From the NCBI RefSeq assembly GCF_024449095.1, contig NZ_CP024628.1, forward strand, positions 434,001 to 498,000: DNA of 64,000 nt. The letters run 5' to 3'. Shown here one piece after another: positions 18,461-28,066 of the stretch; within the stretch, counting starts at the first letter, position 1, and each line of letters starts with the position of its first letter. Source of the stretch: Vibrio coralliilyticus (lineage in GTDB: Bacteria; Pseudomonadota; Gammaproteobacteria; Enterobacterales; Vibrionaceae). Made by a program: the position numbers and the translations under genes. The notes below the pieces were generated by a model that did no database searches, had not been told where the DNA came from, and saw nothing but the letters and a program-made list of their open reading frames with translations.

Positions 18461-18901
18461 ATGGATAAGTTTGACGAAAGAATATTGCATGAGCTCAAAA
18501 TGGACGGACGAATCTCTAATGTTGAGCTCTCTGAGCGCATTGGTTTGTCTCCCTCTGCAACTTTACGCCGGGTTCAGGAATTAGAAAAGCAAGGTGTGAT
18601 AAAAGGTTATCGCGCAGTACTGGATAGCAGCCAGTTAGGTGTTGGCTTTGCCGCTTATGTGTCTATCGGTCTGTCGAGTCACAGCAAGCAAGCACAACTT
18701 GAATTTGAAGAACACGTCAGATTTGTTGATGAAGTCGTTGAATGCCACAACATCACAGGTGCAAATGAGTATCTACTTAGAGTGGAAACAAAAGATCTTC
18801 CAAGCTACAAAAAGATTCATGCAGATGTACTTGGGGAGTGCCGTCAAGTCAACTCTATCACCACTATGGTGGTCATGGACTCACCTAAGGATGAACGGTA
18901 A
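18461..18901 (+). CDS. Lrp/AsnC-family transcriptional regulator
   Basis: A 146-residue regulator. The N-terminal helix-turn-helix is LDERIL-like (FDERILHELKMDGRISNVELSERIGLSPSATLRRVQELEKQGVI), and the C-terminal RAM ligand-binding domain contains VVECHNITGANEYLLRVETKDL. These proteins form octamers and sense amino acids. It is transcribed away from the LysE-type exporter, and the 144-base shared promoter region holds a perfect palindrome, TGACCGGTCA, at 18370-18379 that could be an operator. It probably activates exporter expression when its amino acid accumulates. That role is inference from layout. Confidence 0.88.
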   Translation: MDKFDERILHELKMDGRISNVELSERIGLSPSATLRRVQELEKQGVIKGYRAVLDSSQLGVGFAAYVSIGLSSHSKQAQLEFEEHVRFVDEVVECHNITGANEYLLRVETKDLPSYKKIHADVLGECRQVNSITTMVVMDSPKDER

Positions 18902-19168
18902 AGCCTTCCGTCAGTAACAAGTTCATAAAGGGTATAGCAAGATAAATCAGACTAATGGATGAAAAGATGCCTCTGTGAGTGTCTTTTTTCTTTAGAATAC
19001 ATTAGAATCCGCTCTTGGTTCATTGAGAGGTTCATCTGTATTTGTTCCTAAAAGTGTACCGAGCTGAATAAATCTTCACTTTTTCTTCATGTAACTATCT
19101 GCTACATAAAGAAAACAAAACAAATCAAGTGTTGCTTGGTGTGCAACACCACTGTAAAGGACAGTTAA

Positions 19169-21097
19169 ATGCCTATTATTACTCTTCCTGACGGCAGTCA
19201 GCGTCAATTTGACAACCCAGTTTCTACTCTAGACGTCGCTCAATCTATCGGTCCGGGTCTTGCGAAAGCGACCATTGCTGGTCGTGTTAACGGCAACCGA
19301 GTTGATGCGTGTGATTTGATTGAAGACGATGCAAGTCTTGAGATCATTACAGTAAAAGATGAAGTAGATGGTCTTGAAATCGTTCGTCACTCATGTGCAC
19401 ACCTATTGGGTCATGCGATTAAACAGTTATACCCAGAAGCAAAAATGGCGATTGGACCGACCATCGACAACGGCTTCTACTACGATATCGACCTAGAGTA
19501 CTCTTTGACGCAAGAAGATCTTGAAAAGATCGAAAAGCGCATGAAAGAGCTGGCGAAGACCAAATACCAAGTTATCAAGAAAAAGGTAAGCTGGCAGGAA
19601 GCACGCGATGCGTTTGAAGCTCGCGGTGAAACGTACAAGATTGAAATCCTTGACGAAAATGTATCTCGTGACGATCGTCCAGGCTTGTACCATCATGAAG
19701 AATATATCGATATGTGTCGTGGTCCTCACGTACCACATATGGGTTTCTGTCAGCACTTCACGCTACTGAACGTAGCGGGTGCTTACTGGCGTGGTAACAG
19801 CGATAACAAGATGCTTCAGCGTATCTACGGTACTGCATTCCACGACAAAAAAGCGTTGAAGGCGCATCTAACTCGTTTAGAAGAAGCGGCGAAGCGTGAC
19901 CACCGTAAGATCGGTAAACAGCTAGACCTATTCCACATGCAGCAAGAAGCACCGGGGATGGTGTTCTGGCATCATAATGGTTGGTCTATTTTCCGTGATC
20001 TTGAAGTATTCGTCCGTGAGAAACTGACCGAATACGGTTACCAAGAAGTTAAAGGTCCGCTTATCATGGATCGCGTTCTATGGGAGCGTTCAGGTCACTG
20101 GGACAAATACGCAGAAGCGATGTTCACAACATCTTCGGAGAACCGTGAGTACGCATTGAAACCAATGAACTGTCCGGGCCACGTACAGATCTTCAACCAA
20201 GGTCTGAAGTCTTACCGCGATTTGCCGTTACGTATGGCGGAGTTTGGTTCTTGTCACCGTAACGAACCTTCTGGTGCACTACACGGCATTATGCGTGTGC
20301 GTGGTTTCACTCAGGATGATGCACACATCTTCTGTACTGAAAGCCAAATTCAGGACGAAGTTACGGGTTGTATCAAAATGGTCTATGATACATACCAAAC
20401 TTTTGGTTTCGACAACATCGTCGTGAAACTGTCGACGCGTCCTGAAAAGCGTGTAGGTTCAGATGAGATCTGGGATCAGTCAGAAGAAGCGCTAAAGCAG
20501 TCTCTGGAGTCGATGGATATTCCATACGAAATCCAAGAGGGCGAAGGGGCATTCTACGGGCCTAAGATTGAATTTACACTGCACGACTGTTTAGACCGTG
20601 CATGGCAGTGCGGTACGGTTCAGCTAGACTTCAACCTACCAGGCCGTTTAGGTGCGACTTACGTGGATGAAAACAACGAACGTCAAGTTCCTGTTATGAT
20701 TCACCGTGCGATCCTAGGTTCACTAGAACGATTCATCGGTATTCTGATTGAAGAATACTTCGGTTTCTTCCCGACTTGGCTATCTCCGGAGCAAGCAGTA
20801 ATTATGAATATTACTGATAAGCAATCGGATTATGCTCAGGAAGTGGCCCAAAAACTACAAAAATGTGGAATTAGAGCTAAAGCAGACTTGAGAAATGAGA
20901 AGATTGGCTTTAAAATCCGCGAACATACTTTGAAGCGTGTGCCGTATATGCTGGTTTGTGGCGACCAAGAAATGGAAGCTGGAGAGATTGCAGTACGTAC
21001 TCGTAAAGGCAAGGATCTCGGTAAGTTTAAAGTGGATGACTTTATCTCATACATCCAAGACGAGATTTCAAGCCGTAAGCTCAATCTGGAGGAATAA
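19169..21097 (+). CDS. thrS: Threonyl-tRNA synthetase
   Basis: A 642-residue class II synthetase, identical in length to E. coli ThrS. It has the N-terminal TGS domain ([27 protein letters not shown]), the editing domain with [16 protein letters not shown], and the catalytic core with [10 protein letters not shown] (zinc cysteine), [31 protein letters not shown] (motif 2) and [19 protein letters not shown] (motif 3). The C-terminal anticodon-binding domain is complete. AAGGA precedes the ATG. Only three bases separate its stop from the infC start, in the conserved thrS-infC-rpmI-rplT order. The 267-base leader upstream may host thrS autocontrol, but I cannot draw a specific structure. Confidence 0.97.
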   Translation: MPIITLPDGSQRQFDNPVSTLDVAQSIGPGLAKATIAGRVNGNRVDACDLIEDDASLEIITVKDEVDGLEIVRHSCAHLLGHAIKQLYPEAKMAIGPTIDNGFYYDIDLEYSLTQEDLEKIEKRMKELAKTKYQVIKKKVSWQEARDAFEARGETYKIEILDENVSRDDRPGLYHHEEYIDMCRGPHVPHMGFCQHFTLLNVAGAYWRGNSDNKMLQRIYGTAFHDKKALKAHLTRLEEAAKRDHRKIGKQLDLFHMQQEAPGMVFWHHNGWSIFRDLEVFVREKLTEYGYQEVKGPLIMDRVLWERSGHWDKYAEAMFTTSSENREYALKPMNCPGHVQIFNQGLKSYRDLPLRMAEFGSCHRNEPSGALHGIMRVRGFTQDDAHIFCTESQIQDEVTGCIKMVYDTYQTFGFDNIVVKLSTRPEKRVGSDEIWDQSEEALKQSLESMDIPYEIQEGEGAFYGPKIEFTLHDCLDRAWQCGTVQLDFNLPGRLGATYVDENNERQVPVMIHRAILGSLERFIGILIEEYFGFFPTWLSPEQAVIMNITDKQSDYAQEVAQKLQKCGIRAKADLRNEKIGFKIREHTLKRVPYMLVCGDQEMEAGEIAVRTRKGKDLGKFKVDDFISYIQDEISSRKLNLEE

Positions 21098-21100
21098 ACT

Positions 21101-21652
21101 ATTAAAGGCGGAAGACGCGGCCAAGTACCGGCCAAACAAAATGCTCATCGTTTAAACGGTGAAATTCGTGGCGTTCGTGAAGTTCGTTTAACTGGCGCTG
21201 ATGGTGAATCAGTTGGCGTTGTTTCAATTCAAGAAGCAGTTGCAGCAGCTGAAGAAGCGGGTATGGATCTGGTAGAAATCAGTCCAAACGCTGAGCCACC
21301 AGTATGTCGTGTAATGGACTACGGTAAATTCCTCTTTGAGAAGAGCAAGTCTGCTAAAGAGCAGAAGAAGAAGCAAAAACAGGTTCAGATTAAGGAAGTA
21401 AAATTCCGTCCTGGAACTGATATTGGAGACTATCAGGTAAAACTACGCAACCTGACGCGTTTCCTTGAAGAAGGCAACAAAGTGAAGGTAACAATTCGCT
21501 TCCGTGGCCGAGAAATGGCACACCAAGAGATCGGTGTTGACGTTCTAAATCGTCTTAAGGAAGACACTGTTGATTTAGCAGTAGTGGAATCTTTCCCTAA
21601 GAAGATCGAAGGTCGTCAGATGATCATGGTGCTTGCCCCTAAGAAGAAGTAA
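21101..21652 (+). CDS. infC: Translation initiation factor IF-3, starting at AUU
   Basis: The protein is 183 residues when started at the ATT at 21101. From there the frame gives [23 protein letters not shown], matching the N-domain of IF-3, and the C-domain ends LAPKKK. IF-3 binds the 30S subunit, keeps it from 50S and checks initiator tRNA and start codon. The rare AUU start is the known basis of IF-3 autoregulation in enterobacteria: excess IF-3 rejects the non-canonical codon. GGAGG at about 21088-21092 is well placed for it. The first ATG, at 21263, would delete the N-terminal domain and is not the real start. E. coli IF-3 is 180 residues. Confidence 0.96.
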   Translation: MKGGRRGQVPAKQNAHRLNGEIRGVREVRLTGADGESVGVVSIQEAVAAAEEAGMDLVEISPNAEPPVCRVMDYGKFLFEKSKSAKEQKKKQKQVQIKEVKFRPGTDIGDYQVKLRNLTRFLEEGNKVKVTIRFRGREMAHQEIGVDVLNRLKEDTVDLAVVESFPKKIEGRQMIMVLAPKKK

Positions 21653-21672
21653 TTAACGGCTTACAAGTAATT

Positions 21673-21703
21673 AAACCCTGCCGTTTTTAAACGGCGGGGT
21701 TTT
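21673..21703 (+). terminator. Intrinsic terminator or attenuator between infC and rpmI
   Basis: AACCCTGCCGTTT pairs with AAACGGCGGGGTT (one G-U) around a two-base loop, followed by TTTT. It lies 20 bases after the infC stop. In gammaproteobacteria this interval is also where L20 controls rpmI-rplT, so the hairpin may be partial or regulated. Confidence 0.7.
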
Positions 21704-21755
21704 ATTCGCCCTAATTACATGTTTATTAAACTACTACAATGCGGAGTTATTCATC

Positions 21756-21950
21756 ATGCCTAAGATGAAAACCAACAAAGGTGCTGCTAAGCGTTTCAAG
21801 AAAACTGCTGGTGGTATTAAGTTCAAGCACGCTACTAAACGTCACATCCTGACTAAGCGTACTACTAAGAACAAGCGTCAACTACGTCCAAACGCAATCC
21901 TTCCTAAGTGTGAAGTGGCTGCAGTTGTTCGTATGATGCCATACGCTTAA
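21756..21950 (+). CDS. rpmI: 50S ribosomal protein L35
   Basis: A 64-residue basic protein starting [20 protein letters not shown] and ending in a short hydrophobic tail after [16 protein letters not shown]. Length and sequence match bacterial L35, a late-assembling protein of the large subunit. It is followed after 41 bases by rplT, the invariant partner, and the two are normally controlled together by L20 binding to the mRNA. Confidence 0.97.
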   Translation: MPKMKTNKGAAKRFKKTAGGIKFKHATKRHILTKRTTKNKRQLRPNAILPKCEVAAVVRMMPYA

Positions 21951-21991
21951 TTCTTTTTAGTTTATTTATCGTTTAGTTTAGGAGAAGCATA

Positions 21992-22345
21992 ATGCCTCGC
22001 GTAAAACGTGGTGTACAAGCTCGTGCACGTCATAAGAAAGTTCTAAAACAAGCTAAAGGTTACTACGGTGCACGTTCACGTGTTTACCGCGTAGCTTTCC
22101 AAGCAGTTACTAAAGCTGGTCAATACGCTTACCGTGACCGTCGCAACAAGAAACGTCAATTCCGTCAACTATGGATTGCACGTATCAACGCGGCATCTCG
22201 TCAGAATGGTCTATCTTACAGCCGTTTCATCAACGGTCTTAAGAAAGCATCTATCGAGATCGACCGTAAGATCCTTGCTGATATCGCGGTATTCGACAAA
22301 TCTGCATTCGCAGTTTTAGTTGAAAAAGCGAAAGCTGCTCTTTAA
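21992..22345 (+). CDS. rplT: 50S ribosomal protein L20
   Basis: A 117-residue, strongly basic protein with [29 protein letters not shown] at the N-terminus and a globular C-terminal half including [21 protein letters not shown]. It is an essential early assembly protein of the 50S subunit and the autogenous repressor of the rpmI-rplT message. TAGGAGAAGC precedes the ATG. The operon ends at the terminator just downstream. Confidence 0.97.
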   Translation: MPRVKRGVQARARHKKVLKQAKGYYGARSRVYRVAFQAVTKAGQYAYRDRRNKKRQFRQLWIARINAASRQNGLSYSRFINGLKKASIEIDRKILADIAVFDKSAFAVLVEKAKAAL

Positions 22346-22369
22346 TTAGAGTTAGTTATTAGGATTAAG

Positions 22370-22397
22370 AAAAGGAGAGCTTCGGCTCTCCTTTTTT
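22370..22397 (+). terminator. Intrinsic terminator of the infC-rplT operon
   Basis: AAAAGGAGAGC / GCTCTCCTTTT with a stable TTCG tetraloop, followed by more T residues. It lies 25 bases after the rplT stop. Confidence 0.92.
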
Positions 22398-22630
22398 GTT
22401 TCTGCCACTCCCACATTTCATTCAAGACGACCAACTCCTTCGGTATTGGTCAAATGTTTCAATCCGTTCAGTACTTTTCTGCTGCCAATATATTGGATAG
22501 CAAGTCACAAATCGCACGATTAATCTGACTTAACGATTAGATATTGCTGTGACTGTGCTCCACCTATGCGTAATCGAGCATAATTGAGATTAAAATACAC
22601 TCTAGATATGGGTTAAGAGCAAGGGACGTC

Positions 22631-23836
22631 GTGCACGATTATATTATTGTTGGTGGGGGCATAGTGGGGGCGTCTACTGCATGGCAACTAAAACAAAAAT
22701 ACCCAGCTAAACGAATACTTCTGCTAGAGAAAGAAGCCGACTTTGCGCAGCATCAGACGGGCCACAATAGCGGTGTGATTCATGCTGGCGTTTACTATCA
22801 GCCAGGAAGTCTTAAAGCGGATTTTTGTAAGCGTGGCGTGCAGGCCACCATCAACTTCTGTCAGCGTTACGGTATCGACGTAGAAAACTGCGGGAAGCTC
22901 ATTGTCGCAACGACAGACGATGAATTAGAGAGAATGCAGGCGCTTTTCGAACGTTGCCAGCAAAACGAAATTGACGTTGAATTGCTTGACCAAGCTCAAC
23001 TGAAATTGGCAGAGCCGAACATTACGGGCTTAGGAGCTATCTACGTTAAACAGACAAGCATTGTCGATTACAAAAAAGTTGCTAAATGCATGGTTGAAGA
23101 ATTCACGGCCTCTGGTGGTTTGATTGGGTTGAGAACGAGAGTCGTAGCTGCGCAAGAGCTTGAAGAAGAGATTCAGCTTATTTGCGTCGCAGATGGGCAA
23201 ACAATGCAGCTTAATACCCGACATTTGATCACTTGCAGTGGTTTAATGGCAGATAGAATGACGAGAATGTTGGGGATTAAAACTGATTTTCAAATCATTC
23301 CTTATCGGGGCGAGTACTATCAATTGCCTGAGAAGCACAATCAAATCGTGAATCATCTGATTTACCCTGTTCCTGACCCTGAGTTACCGTTTCTCGGCGT
23401 ACATCTTACTCGAATGATCGATGGTAGCGTGACAGTTGGTCCCAATGCGGTTCAAGGCTGGAAGAGAGAAGGGTATTCGAGGTTTAACTTCAGCTTACGT
23501 GATACATTACAAATGCTGCTGTTTAAAGGCTTTTGGCGTGTCTCAGCGAAGCATTTAAAAACTGGGCTGGAAGAGTTAAAAAACTCATGGTGGAAGCCGG
23601 GCTATCTCAAATTAGTCAATAAATACTGCCCTGTAGTGGCATTGGAAGATTTACAGCCCTATCCTGCGGGTGTACGTGCCCAAGCAGTGCTAGAGGATGG
23701 TACGCTTGTTCATGACTTCTTGTTTTCTGAGAGTGCTCGAAGCCTTCATGTGTGTAATGCTCCTAGCCCAGCAGCGACCTCAGCGATTCCTATTGGAGAA
23801 TACATCTGTAAGAAGATAGAAGAAAAATTTGAATGA
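22631..23836 (+). CDS. lhgO: L-2-hydroxyglutarate oxidase
   Basis: A 401-residue FAD enzyme of the DAO family. The dinucleotide-binding turn is IIVGGGIVGASTAWQL at the N-terminus, followed by family segments HQTGHNSGVIHAGVYYQPGSLKADFC, GKLIVATT, TSIVDYKKVA and PAATSAIPIGEYI at the C-terminus. LhgO (YgaF) is membrane-associated and oxidises L-2-hydroxyglutarate to 2-oxoglutarate, passing electrons to quinone. The start is a GTG preceded by AAGGGA, which I accept because no nearby in-frame ATG keeps the FAD motif. It stands alone; the usual csiD/gabDTP neighbours of enterobacteria are absent, suggesting a housekeeping metabolite-repair role. Confidence 0.92.
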   Translation: MHDYIIVGGGIVGASTAWQLKQKYPAKRILLLEKEADFAQHQTGHNSGVIHAGVYYQPGSLKADFCKRGVQATINFCQRYGIDVENCGKLIVATTDDELERMQALFERCQQNEIDVELLDQAQLKLAEPNITGLGAIYVKQTSIVDYKKVAKCMVEEFTASGGLIGLRTRVVAAQELEEEIQLICVADGQTMQLNTRHLITCSGLMADRMTRMLGIKTDFQIIPYRGEYYQLPEKHNQIVNHLIYPVPDPELPFLGVHLTRMIDGSVTVGPNAVQGWKREGYSRFNFSLRDTLQMLLFKGFWRVSAKHLKTGLEELKNSWWKPGYLKLVNKYCPVVALEDLQPYPAGVRAQAVLEDGTLVHDFLFSESARSLHVCNAPSPAATSAIPIGEYICKKIEEKFE

Positions 23837-24151
23837 CTTCTGCTGTGAAGCCTTAATGTGAGTCTTTGAAAAGCTTTCGGGTCACACAATACTGTTTCAT
23901 CTGATCCAATTTTCTAGCGAGTCTTTCTTTATAGATATGGCATGTTGTTGCCGCTTTTGACCATACCTACGTGATGAGCCATTGACGCTTCATGAGCATT
24001 TAACTTTTGTTATTTAAAGGAATTTCAGGGCTCCATTGTTCAAATACAAATTCTGGTATTTAATTTGCTGGTAATGTAACCAGCTCACACTCTGTTCACG
24101 TGAGAGCTACAATTATAATGTTCTCAGCAGTGTAGGGCAGAGGAATGGACA
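23837..24151. other. Intergenic region, nothing recognised
   Basis: The 315 bases between lhgO and the lipoprotein gene contain no open frame with a ribosome binding site, no strong hairpin with T-run, and no operator that I recognise. Confidence 0.4.
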
Positions 24152-24982
24152 ATGAAACAATGGGGATTACTGATAGCAATCTGTTTTGCCTTAACGGGTT
24201 GTAGTACCAAGTTTATTTATAACAACATGGATTGGTTATTGGTTGAGTATCTGGAAGACTTCGTAGAGCTCAATGACGAGCAGGAAGAATTGGTGAGTGA
24301 GAAAATCGAGTTGCTCAGTGATTGGCACAGAAGAGAGGAAATCCCGAATTATATAGAGCATCTCGACCAGTTGATCGCGCTTGATCCTAAATCCTTTACA
24401 GAGGAAGACCTCAAAACCCAAGAGAAGCTATTTCAAGAGCACACGAAAAGACTCGTTGGCCAAATCGCTCCGGAAGTATTTGCTTTAGCTCGAGAGCTAT
24501 CAGATGAACAGGCTGAGGAGTTAATGGATAATATACGTGTTCGTCATACCCGTTATAAAAAGAAATATCAGACGCTATCTGAAGATGAAATCCGAGCAAA
24601 CTATCAAGACAAGATCACGGAGAACTTTGATGATTGGTTAGGCTCGCTGACATCTGAACAAGAACATATGATTGAAGAATGGGCAGATCAGCTTGTGGTT
24701 ACTTCTTATGATTGGATTGATCACCAAACGAAAATGCGTATAGAAATGAATACGCTGCTGACTAATCGTATGCAGACGGGATATTTTCAACCACACTTCC
24801 AGCAATTGATGTTTAATCCTGCGAGCTTTTATTCAGCCGAGTTAGAAGAAAAAATAGACTACAACAAAGCAATAGCGGATAAGTATTTGGTTAAAATCAT
24901 TAACTCTGTCACCAACAGGCAAACCGCGCATTACCGTCAAGAATTACGTGATTGGCGAAATATCGCAATGGATATTCAGTAG
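24152..24982 (+). CDS. DUF6279-type lipoprotein
   Basis: A 276-residue protein with a lipoprotein signal peptide: lipobox LTGC with the acylated cysteine at residue 17, followed by serine, so probably an outer-membrane lipoprotein. The mature part is mostly alpha-helical and acidic. It carries MDWLLVEYLEDFVELNDEQEELV and LEEKIDYNKAIADKYLVKIINSVTNRQTAHYRQELRDW, which look like the uncharacterised DUF6279 family. AGAGGAA lies upstream of the ATG. Function is unknown. It is followed by a good terminator, so it is monocistronic. Confidence 0.75.
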   Translation: MKQWGLLIAICFALTGCSTKFIYNNMDWLLVEYLEDFVELNDEQEELVSEKIELLSDWHRREEIPNYIEHLDQLIALDPKSFTEEDLKTQEKLFQEHTKRLVGQIAPEVFALARELSDEQAEELMDNIRVRHTRYKKKYQTLSEDEIRANYQDKITENFDDWLGSLTSEQEHMIEEWADQLVVTSYDWIDHQTKMRIEMNTLLTNRMQTGYFQPHFQQLMFNPASFYSAELEEKIDYNKAIADKYLVKIINSVTNRQTAHYRQELRDWRNIAMDIQ

Positions 24983-25007
24983 TAGAAAGTTTGTTTTTAA
25001 GGGCATC

Positions 25008-25032
25008 AAAGGGGCAAAATATTTGCCCCTTT
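25008..25032. terminator. Intrinsic terminator
   Basis: An 11-base perfect stem, AAAGGGGCAAA / TTTGCCCCTTT, with loop ATA, 26 bases after the lipoprotein stop. Confidence 0.82.
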
Positions 25033-25094
25033 AAGTTTACCTTGATGCTGAATATCGCTACATTGGATTAATAATTCTCAACTTAATCAAAAAG

Positions 25095-25862
25095 ATGGAA
25101 TGGATTCTATTGTTTGTTGCCGGGGTGCTTGGCGGCATTCTAAACAGTGTCGCGGGCGGAGGGAGTTTCATCACTTTTCCGAGTTTGTTGTTTGTGGGCG
25201 TTTCCCCTATTGTCGCCAATGCAACGAACACATTCGCTGTTTGTGCCGGGTATGTGAGTGGGGCTTATGGGTTTAGGCAGGACATAGGTAAAGACCCTAA
25301 AATCATATCCTTTACAGTGATCCTGAGTCTAATTGGTGGAGCGTTAGGCGCTTATCTTCTATTGAGCATTTCGGAGTCTTTGTTTCTTGAAGCCATTCCT
25401 TGGTTATTATTGGTTGCCACATTGCTCTTTCTATTTGGTTATAAGGTTAGTGAGTGGTCAGGAAAAATCGCTCAAGGTGTTTGTTTGCATCCAATGTGGT
25501 CAATTGTGGCGCTGGCGGCATGCCTAATCTTGGTCTCAGCTTATGGTGGATTTTTTAATGCTGGTTTAGGGGTGATCGTGTTGAGTTATCTGGTATTAGC
25601 GGGATACAAAGACATCAATCAGATGAACGGCCTTAAGCTTCTTATCTCTTCCTGTGTGTCTCTGACGGCCATTTTAGTTTTTGTTATTGATGATTCCATT
25701 GACTGGTCGCGTGGGGGTACCGTTATGCTCGGGACGCTTTTAGGTGGATATATTGCTGCTCGGGTATCGCGTAATGTACCTCAACACTACATTAAAGGTT
25801 TCATAGCGTTATCGAGTATCGTGATGACCGTGTATTTCTTCTGTGACATTTACCTAATATGA
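25095..25862 (+). CDS. TSUP-family (TauE/SafE-like) inner-membrane permease
   Basis: A 255-residue protein with about eight hydrophobic segments and the TSUP half-motifs GGILNSVAGGGSFITFPSLLFVGVSPIVANATNT near the N-terminus and SAYGGFFNAGLGVIVLSYLVLAGYKDINQMNGLKLL in the middle. TSUP members move sulfite, sulfoacetate, 4-toluenesulfonate or related anions, and many act as exporters. The ribosome binding site is weak (AAAAAG). No sulfur gene is adjacent, so the substrate is open. Confidence 0.85.
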   Translation: MEWILLFVAGVLGGILNSVAGGGSFITFPSLLFVGVSPIVANATNTFAVCAGYVSGAYGFRQDIGKDPKIISFTVILSLIGGALGAYLLLSISESLFLEAIPWLLLVATLLFLFGYKVSEWSGKIAQGVCLHPMWSIVALAACLILVSAYGGFFNAGLGVIVLSYLVLAGYKDINQMNGLKLLISSCVSLTAILVFVIDDSIDWSRGGTVMLGTLLGGYIAARVSRNVPQHYIKGFIALSSIVMTVYFFCDIYLI

Positions 25863-26064
25863 GTAATGTTCAGCTTATATTTGTGCAGATTCCCGTTGAT
25901 GTATGTTGCCCTAAATGAGGATGTTGTAAATCACATAGTGAGAGTCTTTGATAACTATTTAGGTTAATTTTTGTCCGTTAATGCCACAATGACTGTGTAG
26001 AAAAAGCGCGCTCTACCTACCTCACCTTTTCCCTTCCCTTTCTTTTCTCTTGGTAGGAGGAGTT

Positions 26065-26256
26065 ATGGACAGAAAACTAGGTCGTGTGATGTCAGGCAGC
26101 AGAATGGTAACATTTATTGCTTTTCTGGCGGCAACCTTTGCCTGGATTTTGAAGATGCCAGCTTTGTTCACCGTTTCAGTGGTAGCGTTGATCGCCAGTG
26201 GCATGTTGTATTGGAATGACAAACGTAAAGAAAGCGACAAACACGAAGAAGCCTGA
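26065..26256 (+). CDS. Small two-segment membrane protein
   Basis: A 63-residue protein with hydrophobic stretches at about residues 18-32 and 35-50 and a charged C-terminus (NDKRKESDKHEEA). The strong TAGGAGGAG just upstream of the ATG at 26065 decides the start over an in-frame TTG at 26050. No family recognised. It ends 5 bases before a strong palindromic terminator shared with the aldehyde dehydrogenase gene. Confidence 0.65.
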   Translation: MDRKLGRVMSGSRMVTFIAFLAATFAWILKMPALFTVSVVALIASGMLYWNDKRKESDKHEEA

Positions 26257-26261
26257 CAGTA

Positions 26262-26285
26262 AAAGAGCGCCCTAGGGCGCTCTTT
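26262..26285. terminator. Bidirectional palindromic terminator
   Basis: A perfect 24-base palindrome with half-site AAAGAGCGCCCT. It lies between the convergent small membrane protein and aldehyde dehydrogenase genes. Confidence 0.85.
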
Positions 26286-26289
26286 ATGT

Positions 26290-27810
26290 TTAGAAGAAAC
26301 CGAGTGGGTTAACGTCGTAGCTAATAAGTAAGTTTTTAGTGTTCTGGTAGTGATCCAGCATCATCTTATGCGTTTCACGGCCAATACCTGACTTCTTATA
26401 ACCACCGAAGGCAGCGTGCGCTGGGTAGGCATGGTAACAGTTCACCCAAATACGACCCGCTTCGATGTTGCGACCCATGCGGTAGGCTAGATTGGCATCT
26501 CGCGTCCAGACACCTGCGCCTAAGCCATATTCGGTATCGTTCGCAATGGCCAGTGCTTCGGCTTCGTCTTTAAACTTAGTAATGGCGATGACTGGGCCAA
26601 AGATCTCTTCCTGGAAGACACGCATCTTATTGTTACCTTCAAGAAGCGTTGGCTGAATGTAGTAACCCGATTCGATATCGTCTTTTTGCTGAGCGACTTC
26701 ACCACCGAACACAACTTTCGCACCTTCTTGGCGGCCTATCTCTAAGTAGCTCAGGATCTTGTCAAATTGTTCCTGAGAAGCTTGTGCACCTACCTGAGTG
26801 TTTGTATCCAGCGGGTTACCTTGCTGGATGCTCTTTGCACGTTCGGCCACTTTGGCGATGAACTTGTCGTACACGGACTCATGCACCAATACACGTGAAG
26901 GGCAGGTACAGACTTCGCCTTGGTTGAAGAAGGCCAATAGCGTACCTTCGATACACTTCTCCAAGTATTCGTCTTCATGGTCGAAGATGTCCGGGAAATA
27001 GATGTTAGGTGACTTACCGCCCAGTTCCACAGTTGAAGGAATTAGGCTATCGGCTGCACATTTAAGAATGTGGTTACCGACTTGAGTCGAGCCTGTGAAA
27101 GCGATTTTGGCAATACGGTTACTGGTGGCTAGTGCTTGACCCGCTTCACTACCAAATCCATTGACGACATTTACCACGCCTGCTGGAATGAGATCGCCGA
27201 TCTTTTCCATCAAAAGCAAGATAGAAGTTGGGGTTTGCTCAGCCGGTTTCAAAATCACACAACAACCTGCCGCGAGCGCTGGAGCCAGTTTCCAAGCTGC
27301 CATCAGCATAGGGAAGTTCCATGGAATGATCTGGCCGACAACACCAATAGGTTCCGGGAAATGGTAGCTCGCGGTATTCACATCAAGCTCGGCTGCGCTG
27401 CCTTCTTGAGCGCGGATACAGCCCGCAAAATAGCGGAAATGGTCGACTACAAGAGGAAGATCCGCCGCAAGAGTTTCGCGCACTGGTTTGCCGTTTTCCC
27501 ATGTTTCTGCCACGGCAAGCTCTTCAAGGTGCTGCTCAATGCGATCAGCAATCTTGAGGAGAATATTGGAACGCTCTGTGACGCTCGTGGCTGCCCAGCT
27601 CGCTCTGACATTATGAGCCGCATCAAGTGCCAGGTTGATGTCTGCCTCACCTGAACGAGCCACCTTACAGTAAGCTTGCCCATTGACTGGTGAAGTGTTG
27701 TCAAAGTATTCGCCAGATACGGGTTTCACCCATTCTCCACCAATATAGTTGTCGTAATGGGTTTTGAAGTTAACCACCGAATCCTGACTGCCTGGTTGTG
27801 CGTAAATCAT
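26290..27810 (-). CDS. exaC: NAD-dependent aldehyde dehydrogenase (AldB/ExaC type)
   Basis: A 506-residue ALDH-superfamily enzyme with full length and all key residues. IIPWNFP leads into the cofactor site. [10 protein letters not shown] and FTGSTQVG bind [15 protein letters not shown] carries the general-base glutamate and [12 protein letters not shown] the nucleophilic cysteine. The C-terminus is [29 protein letters not shown]. It belongs to the acetaldehyde/ethanol-oxidation ALDH group (AldB, ExaC, AcoD). It is divergent from a sigma-54-dependent activator, and a -24/-12 promoter is readable upstream, so it is probably induced by an aldehyde, alcohol or acetoin signal. The exact physiological aldehyde is not determinable. 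Confidence 0.9.
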   Translation of the reverse strand: MIYAQPGSQDSVVNFKTHYDNYIGGEWVKPVSGEYFDNTSPVNGQAYCKVARSGEADINLALDAAHNVRASWAATSVTERSNILLKIADRIEQHLEELAVAETWENGKPVRETLAADLPLVVDHFRYFAGCIRAQEGSAAELDVNTASYHFPEPIGVVGQIIPWNFPMLMAAWKLAPALAAGCCVILKPAEQTPTSILLLMEKIGDLIPAGVVNVVNGFGSEAGQALATSNRIAKIAFTGSTQVGNHILKCAADSLIPSTVELGGKSPNIYFPDIFDHEDEYLEKCIEGTLLAFFNQGEVCTCPSRVLVHESVYDKFIAKVAERAKSIQQGNPLDTNTQVGAQASQEQFDKILSYLEIGRQEGAKVVFGGEVAQQKDDIESGYYIQPTLLEGNNKMRVFQEEIFGPVIAITKFKDEAEALAIANDTEYGLGAGVWTRDANLAYRMGRNIEAGRIWVNCYHAYPAHAAFGGYKKSGIGRETHKMMLDHYQNTKNLLISYDVNPLGFF

Positions 27811-27860
27811 AGAAATATCCTTATTATTTTCTCGTTCAAGTTATGTTTGAAGCCGTCACC

Positions 27861-27872
27861 AACAGGTGAACA
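27861..27872 (+). promoter_or_regulatory. Operator candidate, copy 1 (AACAGGTGAACA)
   Basis: AACAGGTGAACA recurs as a perfect inverted copy at 28015-28026, and its core AACAGGT recurs at 28060-28066, all inside the divergent promoter region. This copy lies downstream of the predicted sigma-54 start of the aldehyde dehydrogenase gene. Confidence 0.5.
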
Positions 27873-27897
27873 CTTCAGTTACCATTCATCTAACTAA

Positions 27898-27914
27898 CGC
27901 AAATCACAGACCAA
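27898..27914 (-). promoter_or_regulatory. Sigma-54 (-24/-12) promoter of the aldehyde dehydrogenase gene
   Basis: The minus strand reads TTGGTCTGTGATTTGCG. GG and GC are exactly 10 bases apart, with TGG-N8-TTGC as in the TGGCAC-N5-TTGC consensus. Transcription would begin near 27887, about 77 bases ahead of the ATG at 27810. The divergent gene encodes a sigma-54 activator, which supports the call. Confidence 0.65.
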
Positions 27915-28014
27915 TTGTTAAAAACTTGTTGTGACTTTGTTCTGGCGCTAGAGTGTTCAAGGCTTAGACTGTGTTGTTTTAAACGCATGGCGATGGAATG
28001 GGGTGTTAACAAAA

Positions 28015-28026
28015 TGTTCACCTGTT
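28015..28026 (-). promoter_or_regulatory. Operator candidate, copy 2 (inverted, TGTTCACCTGTT)
   Basis: Exact reverse complement of the repeat at 27861-27872. It lies about 130 bases upstream of the predicted sigma-54 start, an ordinary enhancer distance. With GGAACAGGT at 28058-28066 it forms a second inverted pair (ACCTGTTCC / GGAACAGGT) just before the regulator's own start, which would suit autoregulation. Confidence 0.5.
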
Positions 28027-28066
28027 CCAAAATGGCACACCCCAAATGCTCAAGAGTGGAACAGGT

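Noticed and set aside
18960..18990. Possible terminator AAAAGATGC...GTGTCTTTTTT after the Lrp gene
   Set aside because: The stem is interrupted and short; it may terminate weakly but I cannot support it.
27136..27654. A 172-codon plus-strand frame inside the aldehyde dehydrogenase gene
   Set aside because: It is antisense to a complete conserved enzyme and encodes no recognisable domain.
28033..28051. TGGCAC followed by ATGCT on the plus strand, looking like a second sigma-54 promoter
   Set aside because: GG and GC are 12 bases apart rather than 10, and the implied start would lie at the regulator's own start codon.
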